From Pseudomonas sp. ok272 (lineage in GTDB: Bacteria > Pseudomonadota > Gammaproteobacteria > Pseudomonadales > Pseudomonadaceae), in assembly GCF_900109995.1 (NCBI RefSeq), contig NZ_FOCB01000006.1:1-64000 (forward strand): a DNA stretch of 64,000 nt. The letters are read 5' to 3'. Under the pieces are notes generated by a model. That model was not told the origin of the DNA, did not search any database, and saw nothing but the letters and a program-made list of their open reading frames with translations. The position numbers were made by a program, and so were the translations under genes. This document shows, one piece after another, positions 34,217 to 43,844 of the stretch (positions are counted from its first letter, which is position 1; the number at the start of each line of letters is the position of its first letter).

Positions 34217-35602
34217 TCAGCGCAACGGGATGTCGACCGCTTGCAGGGCTTTGCCCGCCACGTCGTGGAAGGTCACCCGAATCTTCTGGGTGTCGATCAC
34301 CAGGTGGGCGAAGTTGTCTTGGCTGATCACCTTGCTGGTCAATTCGTGGTGATAGTCGCCATCCAGCGGTTGATCGAGGATGAACGTCGAGGTTTTGGCG
34401 TAGGGCAGCAGGGCGCTGTTGCACAGGGGGGAGGAGACGATGGTGTGCAGCTCGAAGTCCGGGTCCTGGCGGTGGCGCAGGCAACTGGTCAGCGAACCGT
34501 GGATGTCGCCGCTGACAAACACCACGTTCTTGAGCTTGTGCGCCCGCAGTGTCTCGAGGATGCGCCGGCGCTGCGCGGGGAAGGCCTGCCAGGCGTCGTG
34601 GTCGTTGCGTGCGCAGTCGGGGAAGAACAGCACGCTGGTCACCACCAACTTGACCCGCGCCGGGCTATCGACCAGCCACTCGAGCAGGGCGTGTTCCTGC
34701 TCTGCATCGAGGATGCGTCGATCACCCGCGCTGAGGTTGCGCCGGGTTCGGCTGTCGGTGACAAACCAGGCGATATCGCCGTGCGCGAACTGATACCAAT
34801 AGTGCTTTAGTTCGCGGGAAAGTTGCCCGTCAGCTAAGCGTTCATGGCCCGGACCATGACTGGCTTGATAGATGTCATACGCCGCCATGGCATTGCGATA
34901 GAGCGCGGCCCCCTGGTTGCCGGCCTTGGCCGGCCAGTTATCTTCTATTTCATGATCGTCCAGGATCATGTACGTCGAAGTGCCCGCCATGAGTGCCCGG
35001 ATATTGGGTTGGGAAAAGGCGGCTTGATACTTCTTGGTAATTGCCTTGTATTCAAGGTCGGGGCCGAAAATGTTCAAGTCGTCCACATACACTTGGTCGC
35101 CGGTCATGACCAGGGCACTGGCGGGAGGCGAGGTGGCTTGTGCCAGGCGATGGATGGCCGCGAAGATCCTGTCGCCTTTGGCGGGCAGAGTCGCGACCCC
35201 CAGGGTCATGCGCAAATAGCGGCAGGAGCCCACGATGTAGGCGCGCGGCGTGGTGGTTTGGCGGGAGGCCGTACGAAACGAGTAGACCGGCGCGGGCCAT
35301 GGCCGGGTGGGTGGATGCGGGGCCGAGGGCGCTACTGGACTGCTGAACCAGCCGGCCTGGTATTCATAGTGAGTATCGCTGGACAGGTGCTCAAGTGTGA
35401 TAACCCCCGTCATGTCGCGAAGCGCGGTTAGTTCGACAAACTTACCGTCGGACCACGGTGTTGTTCCGGCACGGCGATAACGGATGCCGGCATAGACCGG
35501 GGTGTTTTTTTGCCAGTCTCCCCGTAGAAAAATACGAACTTGATCCAGGGTGGTATGGCCAATAATCGGCCCGACAGTTGGTGTGTGCATAGTCGAATCC
35601 AT
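34217..35602 (-). CDS. PhoD-like metallophosphatase
   Basis: A 461-residue protein of the PhoD alkaline phosphatase/phosphodiesterase family. Motifs: 'MTGDQVYVDDLNIF', 'MILDDHEIEDNWPA' and 'VFVSGDIHGSLTS', which hold the metal ligands of the calcineurin-like core, preceded by a fibronectin-like N-terminal region (to ~residue 115). No Sec or Tat signal peptide is present, unlike secreted PhoD, so a cytoplasmic or unusual location is implied. Two possible starts, ATG 35602 and ATG 35590, neither with a strong ribosome-binding site. The substrate is unknown; phosphodiester or phosphoester hydrolysis is expected of the family. Confidence 0.8.
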   Translation of the reverse strand: MDSTMHTPTVGPIIGHTTLDQVRIFLRGDWQKNTPVYAGIRYRRAGTTPWSDGKFVELTALRDMTGVITLEHLSSDTHYEYQAGWFSSPVAPSAPHPPTRPWPAPVYSFRTASRQTTTPRAYIVGSCRYLRMTLGVATLPAKGDRIFAAIHRLAQATSPPASALVMTGDQVYVDDLNIFGPDLEYKAITKKYQAAFSQPNIRALMAGTSTYMILDDHEIEDNWPAKAGNQGAALYRNAMAAYDIYQASHGPGHERLADGQLSRELKHYWYQFAHGDIAWFVTDSRTRRNLSAGDRRILDAEQEHALLEWLVDSPARVKLVVTSVLFFPDCARNDHDAWQAFPAQRRRILETLRAHKLKNVVFVSGDIHGSLTSCLRHRQDPDFELHTIVSSPLCNSALLPYAKTSTFILDQPLDGDYHHELTSKVISQDNFAHLVIDTQKIRVTFHDVAGKALQAVDIPLR

Positions 35603-35826
35603 TCGAAATATAACGTTTGAGGTTTTAGTGGTTGGGTCACTAACCAGCCCTGTTTCCCGAGACCAATCCTATGGGGCGGCCGGCAATAAATACCGATGAG
35701 CCAGCGGACTGTTGCTGTAGTACGAATAAGCCTGGTCTGTAGGTTTGACAGTCGTTGGGTGTGGGAGAGGTTGCAGGTTCAGCTCGCCGTTTAGTCGCGG
35801 CGCAGGGCTGGGGGCAAATCGCAGGC

Positions 35827-35854
35827 AAAAAAAGCCCCGCCAAATGGGCGGGGT
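35827..35854 (-). terminator. Second terminator after aceF
   Basis: Read leftward: CCCCGCC, a 5-base loop and GGCGGGG, followed by a run of T. It is about 75 bp beyond the aceF stop. The rest of 35603-35826 has no gene or repeat that I can identify. Confidence 0.85.
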
Positions 35855-35890
35855 TGAGGTACGAGCGTGGCGCTCGGAAATCGTCGAGCC

Positions 35891-35920
35891 AAGCGGCCCG
35901 CCGGTGAGGGCGGGCCGCTT
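35891..35920 (-). terminator. Strong GC hairpin directly after aceF
   Basis: A perfect 12-bp stem, AAGCGGCCCGCC (35891-35902) and GGCGGGCCGCTT (35909-35920), with a 6-base loop, five bases after the aceF stop. There is no T-run, so it may protect the 3' end or attenuate rather than terminate alone. Confidence 0.6.
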
Positions 35921-35925
35921 GTGGG

Positions 35926-37563
35926 TTACAGCAAGATGGTGCGGATGTCGTTCAGCAGGCTGCTCAGACGCTGGGTGAAACGGGCCGCAGCGGCGCCGTT
36001 GATCACGCGGTGGTCGTAGGACAGCGACAGCGGCAGCATCAGCTTCGGCTGGAAGGCTTTGCCGTCCCAGACGGGCTGGATGGTTGCCTTGGAGACACCG
36101 AGGATCGCCACTTCCGGCGCGTTGACGATCGGCGTGAAGCCGGTGCCGCCAATGTGGCCGAGGCTGGAGATGGTGAAGCAGGCGCCTTGCATGTCGTCGG
36201 CCGTGAGCTTCTTGTCGCGGGCCTTGGCGGCCAGCGCAGCGGCTTCGGCAGCCAGTTGCAGCAGGCTCTTCTGATCAACGTTCTTGATCACAGGGACCAG
36301 CAGGCCGTCCGGCGTATCGACCGCAAAGCCGATGTTGACGTACTTCTTGCGGATGATCGCCTTGCCGCTAGGGGCCAGCGAACTGTTGAAGTCCGGCAGT
36401 TCCTTGAGCAGGTGCGCGCACGACTTGAGCAGCAGCGGCAGGATGGTCAGCTTGACGCCGGCCTTTTCCGCCACGGCTTTCTGGGCGATACGGAACGCTT
36501 CCAGCTCGGTGATATCCGCCGAGTCGAATTGCGTGACGTGCGGGATATTCAACCAGCTGCGGTGCAGGCTAGACGCGCCGATTTGCATCAGGCGGGTCAT
36601 CGGCACTTCTTCGGTTTCACCGAAGCGGCTGAAGTCCACGACCGGGATCGGCGGAATACCGGCACCGCCGGTTGCGCCTGCGGCCGGGGCTTGCTTGGCC
36701 TTGACCATCATGGCCTTGACGTAAACCTGCACGTCTTCCTTGAGCACGCGGCCGTGTGGACCGCTTGGGCTGACGGCGTTCAGTTCGACGCCGAATTCGC
36801 GCGCCAACTGACGCACGGCCGGGCCAGCGTGGACCTTGGCACCGCTGGGTGCCGGAGCCGCGGCCGGAGCCGGTGCGGCCTCGGCTTTGGCCGCCGGCGC
36901 GGGAGCCGGTGCCGCCGCAGCAGGGGCTGGTGCAGCCGCAGCAGCAGCCGGAGCCGGAGCCGCTGCAGCAGGTGCCGCAGCGCCCGTGACTTTCAGCTTG
37001 AGGATGAAGTCGCCAGTGCCGACTTCGTCTTCGAGCTTCACGCCGATGCTTTCCACCACGCCGGCAGCCGGCGATGGGATCTCCATGCTGGCCTTGTCGG
37101 ACTCCAGGGTGATCAGCGACTGATCAGCCTCGACGGTGTCGCCGACCTTGACCAGCAACTCGATGATCTTGGCCTTGCCCGACGAGCCGATATCCGGGAC
37201 ATGGATGTCCTGGACAGTAGCTGCAGCGGGTGCCGCCACCGGGGCCGGGGCCGCAGCAGCAGGCTGTTCGGCCGCCGCCGGAGCCGCAGCAGGCGCCGCC
37301 GCAACTGGCGCAGGTGCCGGCGCAGCGCCAGCTTCGATTTCCAGCTCCAGCAGTTCGTCGCCTTCTTTCAGGCGATCGCCCAGCTTCACTTTCAGGCTCT
37401 TGACCACGCCGGCCTTGGGAGCAGGGATTTCCATGCTCGCCTTGTCCGATTCCAGGGTCAGGATGCTCTGGTCGGCTTCGACGGTGTCGCCGACCTTCAC
37501 AAACAGTTCAATTACTTCACCTTCACCGCTGCCGATGTCAGGTACGCGAATGAGTTCGCTCAC
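35926..37563 (-). CDS. aceF: Pyruvate dehydrogenase E2, dihydrolipoamide acetyltransferase
   Basis: A 545-residue E2 core subunit. There are two lipoyl domains (~1-80 and ~118-195), each with the lipoylated lysine in ESDKASMEIP, joined by Ala/Pro-rich linkers that give the biased sequence of this region. The peripheral-subunit-binding domain follows (~245-280, 'GPAVRQLAREFGVELNAVSP') and then the catalytic domain with 'LSYDHRVINGAAAARFTQRL' near the C-terminus (catalytic His). It transfers acetyl groups from E1 to CoA. It lies 11 bp after aceE in the same direction, so the two are co-transcribed; E3 is not here. Confidence 0.97.
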   Translation of the reverse strand: MSELIRVPDIGSGEGEVIELFVKVGDTVEADQSILTLESDKASMEIPAPKAGVVKSLKVKLGDRLKEGDELLELEIEAGAAPAPAPVAAAPAAAPAAAEQPAAAAPAPVAAPAAATVQDIHVPDIGSSGKAKIIELLVKVGDTVEADQSLITLESDKASMEIPSPAAGVVESIGVKLEDEVGTGDFILKLKVTGAAAPAAAAPAPAAAAAAPAPAAAAPAPAPAAKAEAAPAPAAAPAPSGAKVHAGPAVRQLAREFGVELNAVSPSGPHGRVLKEDVQVYVKAMMVKAKQAPAAGATGGAGIPPIPVVDFSRFGETEEVPMTRLMQIGASSLHRSWLNIPHVTQFDSADITELEAFRIAQKAVAEKAGVKLTILPLLLKSCAHLLKELPDFNSSLAPSGKAIIRKKYVNIGFAVDTPDGLLVPVIKNVDQKSLLQLAAEAAALAAKARDKKLTADDMQGACFTISSLGHIGGTGFTPIVNAPEVAILGVSKATIQPVWDGKAFQPKLMLPLSLSYDHRVINGAAAARFTQRLSSLLNDIRTILL

Positions 37564-37574
37564 AGGGTCTCTCC

Positions 37575-40220
37575 TCAGCAGTCCAGTGGGTTGCGTTTTT
37601 CCGGGTTGATACCGAACTTGACGATAGCCTCGGCCACCACCTTAGGTTCGATGTCACCACGGTCAGCCAGTGCTTCCAGGGCTGCCAACACCACGAAATG
37701 ACGGTCGACTTCGAAGAAATGACGCAGTTTCTTGCGGCTGTCGCTGCGGCCGAAACCGTCAGTGCCCAGGACTTTGAATTCCTTGGAAGGAATCCACTGG
37801 CGGACCTGCTCGGCGAACAGCTTCATGTAGTCGGTGGAGGCAATAACGGGACCCTTACGGCCGGCCAGGCACTCTTCGACGTAGCTCAGCTTAGGCTTCT
37901 GGCCCGGGTGCAGGCGGTTGCTGCGCTCGACGGCCAGGCCATCGCGACGCAGTTCGTTGAAGCTGGTCACGCTCCACACGTCAGCGCCGACGTTGAACTC
38001 TTCACGCAGGATCTTCGCCGCTTCACGGACTTCACGCAGGATGGTGCCGGAGCCCATCAGCTGTACGTGGTGCGCCGCTTCGCGGGTGTCTTCCTCGAGC
38101 AGGTACATGCCCTTGATGATGCCTTCTTCCACGCCGGCCGGCATGGCGGGCTGCTGGTAGGACTCGTTCATCACGGTGATGTAGTAGAAAACGTCCTGCT
38201 GCTCTTCGGTCATCTTCTTCATGCCGTCCTGGATGATCACCGCCAGCTCATAGCCGTAGGTTGGATCAAAGGTGCGGCAGTTCGGGATGGTCGCGGCCAG
38301 GATGTGGCTGTGACCGTCTTCGTGTTGCAGGCCTTCGCCGTTGAGCGTGGTACGCCCGGCGGTGCCGCCGATCAGGAAGCCACGGGTGCGGCTGTCGCCG
38401 GCAGCCCAGGCCAGGTCACCGATACGCTGGAAGCCGAACATCGAGTAGAAGATGTAGAACGGCAGCATCGGCTGGTTGTGGCTGGAGTACGACGTACCGG
38501 CCGCGATGAAGGAGCTCATGGCGCCTGCTTCGTTGATGCCTTCTTCGAGGATCTGGCCCTTCTTGTCTTCCTTGTAGAACATCACCTGGTCTTTATCGAC
38601 TGGCTCGTAGAGCTGGCCGACGGACGAGTAGATGCCCAACTGACGGAACATGCCTTCCATACCGAAGGTACGGGCTTCGTCCGGGATGATCGGGACGATG
38701 CGCGGGCCGATGTCCTTGTCCTTGACCAGCTGCGCGAGGATCCGCACGAAGGCCATGGTGGTGGAGATTTCGCGGTCGCCGGAGCCGTCGAGGATCGCCT
38801 TGAGGGTGTCCAGCGGCGGGGTCGGAATGCTGAAGCTCTGCGCGCGGCGCTGTGGCACGAAACCACCCAGTGCGGTGCGGCGTTCGCTCAGGTAGCGCGC
38901 TTCGGCGCTGCCGGCTTCTGGTTTGAAGAACGGCAGGTTCTCCAGCTCTTCGTCCTTGACCGGGATGTCGAAGCGGTCGCGGAACAGCTTCAGGCTTTCG
39001 ACATCAACCTTCTTGGTGTTGTGCGCGGTGTTCTTCGCTTCGCCGGCGCCGGTGCCATAGCCCTTGATGGTCTTGGCCAGGATGACGGTCGGTTGTTCTT
39101 TGTGGTTGACCGCTTCGTGGTACGCCGCGTAGACCTTGTACGGGTCGTGGCCGCCACGGTTGAGCTTCCAGATCTCGTCGTCGGACAGGTCGGCAACCAT
39201 CGCCTTGAGTTCCGGCGAGTTGAAGAAGTGCTCACGGACGAACGCGCCGTCCTTGGCCTTGTAGTTCTGGTACTCGCCGTCGATGACTTCGTCCATGCGA
39301 CGTTGCAGGATGCCGTCGACGTCCTTGGCCAGCAGTGGGTCCCAGAAACGGCCCCAGATGACTTTGGTCACGTTCCACTGGGCGCCACGGAACACGCCTT
39401 CGAGTTCCTGGATGATCTTGCCATTGCCGCGAACCGGGCCGTCGAGGCGCTGCAGGTTGCAGTTGATGACGAAGATCAGGTTGTCCAGCTTCTCGCGGCC
39501 GGCCAGGGAGATGGCGCCCAGGGATTCCGGCTCGTCGCACTCGCCGTCGCCCAGGAAGCACCAGACTTTCTGCTTGCCTTCAGGGATGAAACCGCGGGCT
39601 TCCAGGTACTTCATGAAGCGCGCCTGGTAGATCGCCTGGATCGGGCCCAGGCCCATGGAGACCGTCGGGAACTGCCAGAAGTCAGGCATCAGCCAAGGGT
39701 GCGGATAGGACGAAAGGCCCTGGCCGTCGACTTCCTGGCGGAAGTTGTTCATTTGATCTTCGGTGATGCGACCTTCCATGAACGCACGGGCGTAGACGCC
39801 TGGCGAGGTGTGGCCCTGGAAGTAGATCAGGTCGCCGCCGTGCTCGTCGGTCGGGGCCTGGAAGAAATAGTTGAAGCCGATGTCATACAGGGTTGCGCTG
39901 GAGGCGAAGCTGGAGATGTGACCGCCCAGGTCAGAATCTTTCAGGTTCGTGCGCATCACCATGGCCATCGCGTTCCAGCGAACCAACGAGCGAATGCGGC
40001 GTTCCATGAACAGGTCGCCAGGCATGCGTGCTTCGTGGGTCACAGGGATGGTGTTGCGGTACGGCGTGGTGATGGCGTAAGGCAGTTGCGAGCCGCTGCG
40101 GGTCGCGAGTTCGCCCATACGGGTCATCAGGTAATGCGCGCGGTCTTCGCCTTCTTTGTCGAGAACCGATTCCAGGGCGTCCAGCCATTCCTGGGTTTCG
40201 ACGGGATCGAGGTCTTGCAT
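37575..40220 (-). CDS. aceE: Pyruvate dehydrogenase E1
   Basis: An 881-residue homodimeric E1 that decarboxylates pyruvate with thiamine diphosphate. Landmarks are 'FLGDGECDEPESLGAISLAG' (ThDP-binding GDG...N region, continuing to 'NLIFVINCNLQRLDG'), 'GHISSFASSATLYDIGFNYF' and the C-terminal 'FGRSDSRKKLRHFFEVD'. Length is normal for the gamma-proteobacterial enzyme. The gene begins at ATG 40220 (QDLDPVETQEWLDAL). The 381-bp upstream gap shared with glnE carries two palindromic operator-like sites (40329 and 40381), plausible control points for the pyruvate dehydrogenase operon. Confidence 0.98.
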   Translation of the reverse strand: MQDLDPVETQEWLDALESVLDKEGEDRAHYLMTRMGELATRSGSQLPYAITTPYRNTIPVTHEARMPGDLFMERRIRSLVRWNAMAMVMRTNLKDSDLGGHISSFASSATLYDIGFNYFFQAPTDEHGGDLIYFQGHTSPGVYARAFMEGRITEDQMNNFRQEVDGQGLSSYPHPWLMPDFWQFPTVSMGLGPIQAIYQARFMKYLEARGFIPEGKQKVWCFLGDGECDEPESLGAISLAGREKLDNLIFVINCNLQRLDGPVRGNGKIIQELEGVFRGAQWNVTKVIWGRFWDPLLAKDVDGILQRRMDEVIDGEYQNYKAKDGAFVREHFFNSPELKAMVADLSDDEIWKLNRGGHDPYKVYAAYHEAVNHKEQPTVILAKTIKGYGTGAGEAKNTAHNTKKVDVESLKLFRDRFDIPVKDEELENLPFFKPEAGSAEARYLSERRTALGGFVPQRRAQSFSIPTPPLDTLKAILDGSGDREISTTMAFVRILAQLVKDKDIGPRIVPIIPDEARTFGMEGMFRQLGIYSSVGQLYEPVDKDQVMFYKEDKKGQILEEGINEAGAMSSFIAAGTSYSSHNQPMLPFYIFYSMFGFQRIGDLAWAAGDSRTRGFLIGGTAGRTTLNGEGLQHEDGHSHILAATIPNCRTFDPTYGYELAVIIQDGMKKMTEEQQDVFYYITVMNESYQQPAMPAGVEEGIIKGMYLLEEDTREAAHHVQLMGSGTILREVREAAKILREEFNVGADVWSVTSFNELRRDGLAVERSNRLHPGQKPKLSYVEECLAGRKGPVIASTDYMKLFAEQVRQWIPSKEFKVLGTDGFGRSDSRKKLRHFFEVDRHFVVLAALEALADRGDIEPKVVAEAIVKFGINPEKRNPLDC

Positions 40221-40328
40221 GGCTTGCTCCAGGGCGGAAAGGCTACCAGAATCGGTTGCCTGAGTGAGCGACTGGCCTTGTGGGCAGACGTTATGAATTC
40301 TTGGAATGCCGAAGTTGGTCCGGCGGCG

Positions 40329-40395
40329 TGTAGTTTTACTACAAATCTCCGGGCATTTCAGCCTTTCGAATGTATAGACGAGTAGTAAAACTACA
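40329..40395. promoter_or_regulatory. Two palindromic operator-like sites, TGTAGTnnnACTACA
   Basis: Site 1 is TGTAGTTTTACTACA (40329-40343). Site 2 is AGTAGTAAAACTACA (40381-40395). Together they also form a perfect 14-bp inverted repeat. The centres are 52 bp apart, about five helical turns, so bound dimers would be on the same DNA face. The core GTnnnAC fits operators of FadR/PdhR-type GntR repressors. They lie 109-175 bp upstream of aceE and about 210-270 bp upstream of glnE. No other feature is visible in this gap. The regulator is not in the window. Confidence 0.6.
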
Positions 40396-40601
40396 GAAGA
40401 GCGGCTTATGGCCTCCTGCTGTGTTGTGAGGATAATCGTTACTGTTGGTCTTTAGCTAACCGAGACAGGTGGAAGTTTGATGCCCGCTGCCAAAAATACT
40501 GAGATCTCAGCTATTTCTAACCTTTGTTCGACAGTCCTTTGCGTAGTGCTTTTGATGGGTTCACTACAGACCGCCTCCTCTACGCCGATCAAGGATAGAC
40601 C

Positions 40602-43541
40602 ATGAGCCTCCCTTCGCTTGCCCCGCTGCCCGCCATTCTCCTGCCGTTGGTCAGCCGCGCCGAGCAGTCGCTGCGCGCCGCCGTGCAAACCCTGGATGAC
40701 GACCATGGCCTGTCCACCTGGACACCCCAGCGCTGGGCCGATTTTGCCCGGGTCAGCGCCGCCAGCGACTTCGTCATTGAACAATGCGTGCGTGACCCGT
40801 TGATGTTGCTGGAGCTGGTCGCGTCCGGCCAGTTGGATCGACCCTTGGCCGACGGTGAGCTGTGTGCACAGCTTGCCGGCGCCGTGCAGGCGGCCGCCAC
40901 CGACGATGAACTGGGCCGCGTGCTGCGCCGCCAGCGCACTCGCCAGCAGGTGCGGATCATCTGGCGCGACCTGACCCGCCAGGCCGACCTGATCCAGAGT
41001 TGTCGTGACCTTTCCGACATGGCCGACGCCAGCATCGACCAGGCCTATCAATGGTTGTACCTGCGCCACTGCCAGCAGTTCGGCACCCCGACCGGGTGGC
41101 GCAGTGGCGAGCCGCAGCACATGGTGGTCCTGGGGATGGGCAAGCTGGGGGCGGTGGAGCTCAACCTGTCATCGGACATCGACTTGATCTTCGCCTACCC
41201 CGAAGGCGGGGAAACCGTGGGCGTGAAGCGCGCGCTGGACAACCAGGAGTTCTTCATTCGCCTGGGCCAGCGGCTGATCAAGGCCCTGGACCCGATGACC
41301 GTCGACGGCTTTGTGTTCCGCGTCGACATGCGCCTGCGTCCGTACGGCTCGTCCGGCTCGCTGGTGCTCAGCTTCAATGCGCTGGAGCAGTATTACCAGG
41401 ACCAGGGCCGCGACTGGGAACGCTACGCGATGATCAAGGCGCGGGTGGTGGCCGGCGATCAGGTGGCGGGCGCGCAGTTGCTCGACATGCTGCGCCCGTT
41501 CGTCTACCGGCGTTACCTGGACTTTTCCGCCATCGAAGCGCTGCGCACCATGAAGCAGCTGATCCAACAGGAAGTGCGGCGCAAGGGCATGGCCGACAAC
41601 ATCAAGCTGGGCGCCGGTGGCATTCGCGAGGTGGAGTTCATCGCCCAGGCCTTCCAACTGATCCACGGTGGCCGCGACCTGAGCTTGCAGCAGCGCCCGC
41701 TGTTGAAAGTCCTCAGCACGCTGGAAGGGCAGGGCTATCTGCCGCCGGCAGTGATTGACGAGTTGCGCCAGGGCTATGAGTACCTGCGCTACACCGAGCA
41801 TGCGATCCAGGCGATCGCCGACCGGCAGACGCAAATGCTCCCGGACAACGAGGTGGACCAGGCGCGCATAGCTTTTATGATGGGCTTCGACGATTGGCCG
41901 GCGTTCCACGCGCAACTGATGTACTGGCGGGGCCGGGTCGACTGGCACTTCCGCCAGGTGATTGCCGATCCCGACGAGGACGAGGGCGAAGAAGGCGAAG
42001 TGGTGGTCGGTGGCGAATGGTTGCCGCTGTGGGAAGAGGCCCAGGACGAAGAGGCGGCCTGCCGTCAGCTGCAAGAGGCCGGCTTTGCTGACGGCCCCAA
42101 GGCGCTCAAGGCCCTGGCGGGGTTGCGCGGTAGCCCGCAATTGCGAGCGATGCAGCGTCTGGGCCGCGAGCGCCTCGATGCCTTTATTCCGCGCCTGCTG
42201 GCCCAGGCGGTGGAGCACGCCAACCCGGACCTGGTGGTGGAGCGCGTGTTGCCGCTGGTGGAAGCGGTGGCGCGGCGTTCGGCGTACCTGGTGCTGCTCA
42301 CCGAGAACCCCAGCGCGCTGCGGCGGCTGCTGACCCTGTGTGCGGCGAGCCCGTGGATCGCCGAGCAGATCACCCGCTTCCCGCTGTTGCTGGATGAGTT
42401 GCTCAATGAAGGCCGGCTGTTCAAGCCGCCGCTGGCCCCGGAGCTGGCCGCCGAACTGCGCGAGCGCCTGACCCGCATCCCCGAGGATGACCTGGAGCAG
42501 CAGATGGAAGCCCTGCGCCATTTCAAGCTGGCGCACCGCCTGCGCGTCGCCGCCTCGGAAATCGCCGGCAGCCTGCCGCTGATGAAAGTCAGTGATTACC
42601 TGACCTGGCTCGCCGAGGCCATCCTCGAACAAGTGCTGGCCCTGGCCTGGCGCCAGACGGCGGCCAAGTACGGCTCGCCCCAGCGCCCTGACGGCACGCT
42701 GTGTGACCCGGGTTTTGTGATCGTTGGCTACGGCAAGGTCGGTGGCCTGGAGCTGGGCCATGGATCGGACCTGGACCTGGTGTTCATCCACGACGGTGAC
42801 CCGCAAGCCGAAACCGACGGGCCCAAGCCTATCGACGGTGCGCAGTTCTTTACCCGCCTGGGCCAGCGCATCATCCACTTGCTGACCACCCAGACCAACT
42901 CCGGCCAGTTGTATGAAGTCGATATGCGCCTGCGGCCGTCCGGCGCCTCGGGCTTGTTGGTCAGCTCCGTCGGGGCGTTCGAACGCTATCAGGAACACGA
43001 AGCCTGGACCTGGGAGCACCAGGCGCTGGTCCGTGCACGGGTGTTGGTGGGCAGCCAGGATGTCGGCCAGTCCTTCGAGAAAGTCCGCGCCAAGGTCCTC
43101 GGTCGGGCACGGGATCTGCCCAAGCTGCGCCAGGAGGTCAGCGAGATGCGCGCCAAGATGCGCGACAACCTGGGCACCAAGGCCACCGCGGCCGGCACCG
43201 CTGCCAACGCCTTTGAAGCCGCGGCGCCGTTCGACCTCAAGCAGGACGCCGGAGGTATCGTCGATATTGAATTTATGGTGCAATACGCCGCTTTGGCGTG
43301 GTCCCAAAGCCATCCGCCACTGCTGCGCTGGACCGACAATATCCGCATCCTGGAAGAGCTGGAGCACGAAGGCCTGATGCCTGCGGCCGATGCCAGCCTG
43401 TTGCGCGAGGTCTACAAAGCCTACCGCGCCGCGGCTCACCGCCAGGCGCTGCAGAATGAAGCCGGGGTGGTGACAGGGGACCAGTTCGTCGACGAGCGCC
43501 GGCAGGTGTTGCGGATCTGGCGTGAGTTGGGGTTAAGCTGA
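40602..43541 (+). CDS. glnE: Glutamine synthetase adenylyltransferase/adenylyl-removing enzyme
   Basis: A 979-residue bifunctional enzyme that adenylylates and de-adenylylates glutamine synthetase in response to PII. Two nucleotidyltransferase domains are seen: the N-terminal removase with 'GMGKLGAVELNLSSDIDLIF' (~residues 176-195) and the C-terminal transferase with 'GYGKVGGLELGHGSDLDLVF' (~709-728), each with the metal-binding DxD. An acidic insert (DPDEDEGEEGEV, ~460) lies between them. AAGGA precedes ATG 40602. Divergent from aceE, and followed by two REP pairs before the LPS operon. Confidence 0.97.
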   Translation: MSLPSLAPLPAILLPLVSRAEQSLRAAVQTLDDDHGLSTWTPQRWADFARVSAASDFVIEQCVRDPLMLLELVASGQLDRPLADGELCAQLAGAVQAAATDDELGRVLRRQRTRQQVRIIWRDLTRQADLIQSCRDLSDMADASIDQAYQWLYLRHCQQFGTPTGWRSGEPQHMVVLGMGKLGAVELNLSSDIDLIFAYPEGGETVGVKRALDNQEFFIRLGQRLIKALDPMTVDGFVFRVDMRLRPYGSSGSLVLSFNALEQYYQDQGRDWERYAMIKARVVAGDQVAGAQLLDMLRPFVYRRYLDFSAIEALRTMKQLIQQEVRRKGMADNIKLGAGGIREVEFIAQAFQLIHGGRDLSLQQRPLLKVLSTLEGQGYLPPAVIDELRQGYEYLRYTEHAIQAIADRQTQMLPDNEVDQARIAFMMGFDDWPAFHAQLMYWRGRVDWHFRQVIADPDEDEGEEGEVVVGGEWLPLWEEAQDEEAACRQLQEAGFADGPKALKALAGLRGSPQLRAMQRLGRERLDAFIPRLLAQAVEHANPDLVVERVLPLVEAVARRSAYLVLLTENPSALRRLLTLCAASPWIAEQITRFPLLLDELLNEGRLFKPPLAPELAAELRERLTRIPEDDLEQQMEALRHFKLAHRLRVAASEIAGSLPLMKVSDYLTWLAEAILEQVLALAWRQTAAKYGSPQRPDGTLCDPGFVIVGYGKVGGLELGHGSDLDLVFIHDGDPQAETDGPKPIDGAQFFTRLGQRIIHLLTTQTNSGQLYEVDMRLRPSGASGLLVSSVGAFERYQEHEAWTWEHQALVRARVLVGSQDVGQSFEKVRAKVLGRARDLPKLRQEVSEMRAKMRDNLGTKATAAGTAANAFEAAAPFDLKQDAGGIVDIEFMVQYAALAWSQSHPPLLRWTDNIRILEELEHEGLMPAADASLLREVYKAYRAAAHRQALQNEAGVVTGDQFVDERRQVLRIWRELGLS

Positions 43542-43569
43542 AACAGTAGTGGCAGCCCTGGAATACTCT

Positions 43570-43659
43570 GGTGGGAGCGGGCTTGCTCGCGAATGCGTTG
43601 TGTCAGGCGCCCGTGATGTCGACTGACACGGCCTCTTCGCGAGCAAGCCCGCTCCCACC
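43570..43659. repeat. REP pair, first of two
   Basis: GGTGGGAGCGGGCTTGCTCG from 43570 with its inverse ending CGCTCCCACC at 43659, just downstream of glnE. Confidence 0.9.
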
Positions 43660-43702
43660 GTTGATGTGCAGTGTTTTGGCTACACCGGTGCACCAATACC
43701 CA

Positions 43703-43791
43703 TGTGGGAGCGAGCTGGTCGCGAGAGCGGAGTGTCAGTCAACAGCCGTGTTGAAGGTAATCACCCCATCGCGAGCCAGCCCGCTCCCACA
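43703..43791. repeat. REP pair, second of two (variant)
   Basis: TGTGGGAGCGAGCTGGTCGC from 43703 and the inverse GCGAGCCAGCCCGCTCCCACA ending at 43791. The loops differ from the first pair (GAGCTGGTC against GGGCTTGCTC), so they are separate insertions. The two pairs fill most of the 303-bp gap before waaF. Confidence 0.88.
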
Positions 43792-43844
43792 GTGTTTTTC
43801 GAAGCAGGGAGGCCAATGCCTCCTTTGTTCGTTTGTGGATAACT

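Noticed and set aside
36830..37330. Low-complexity Ala/Pro region in aceF as an assembly artefact
   Set aside because: Ala/Pro-rich linkers between lipoyl domains are normal in E2 proteins, and the frame stays open.
37698..40385. 895-codon + strand frame opposite aceE
   Set aside because: Shadow of aceE; rich in V, D, E and H from reverse-complement codons, no family resemblance.
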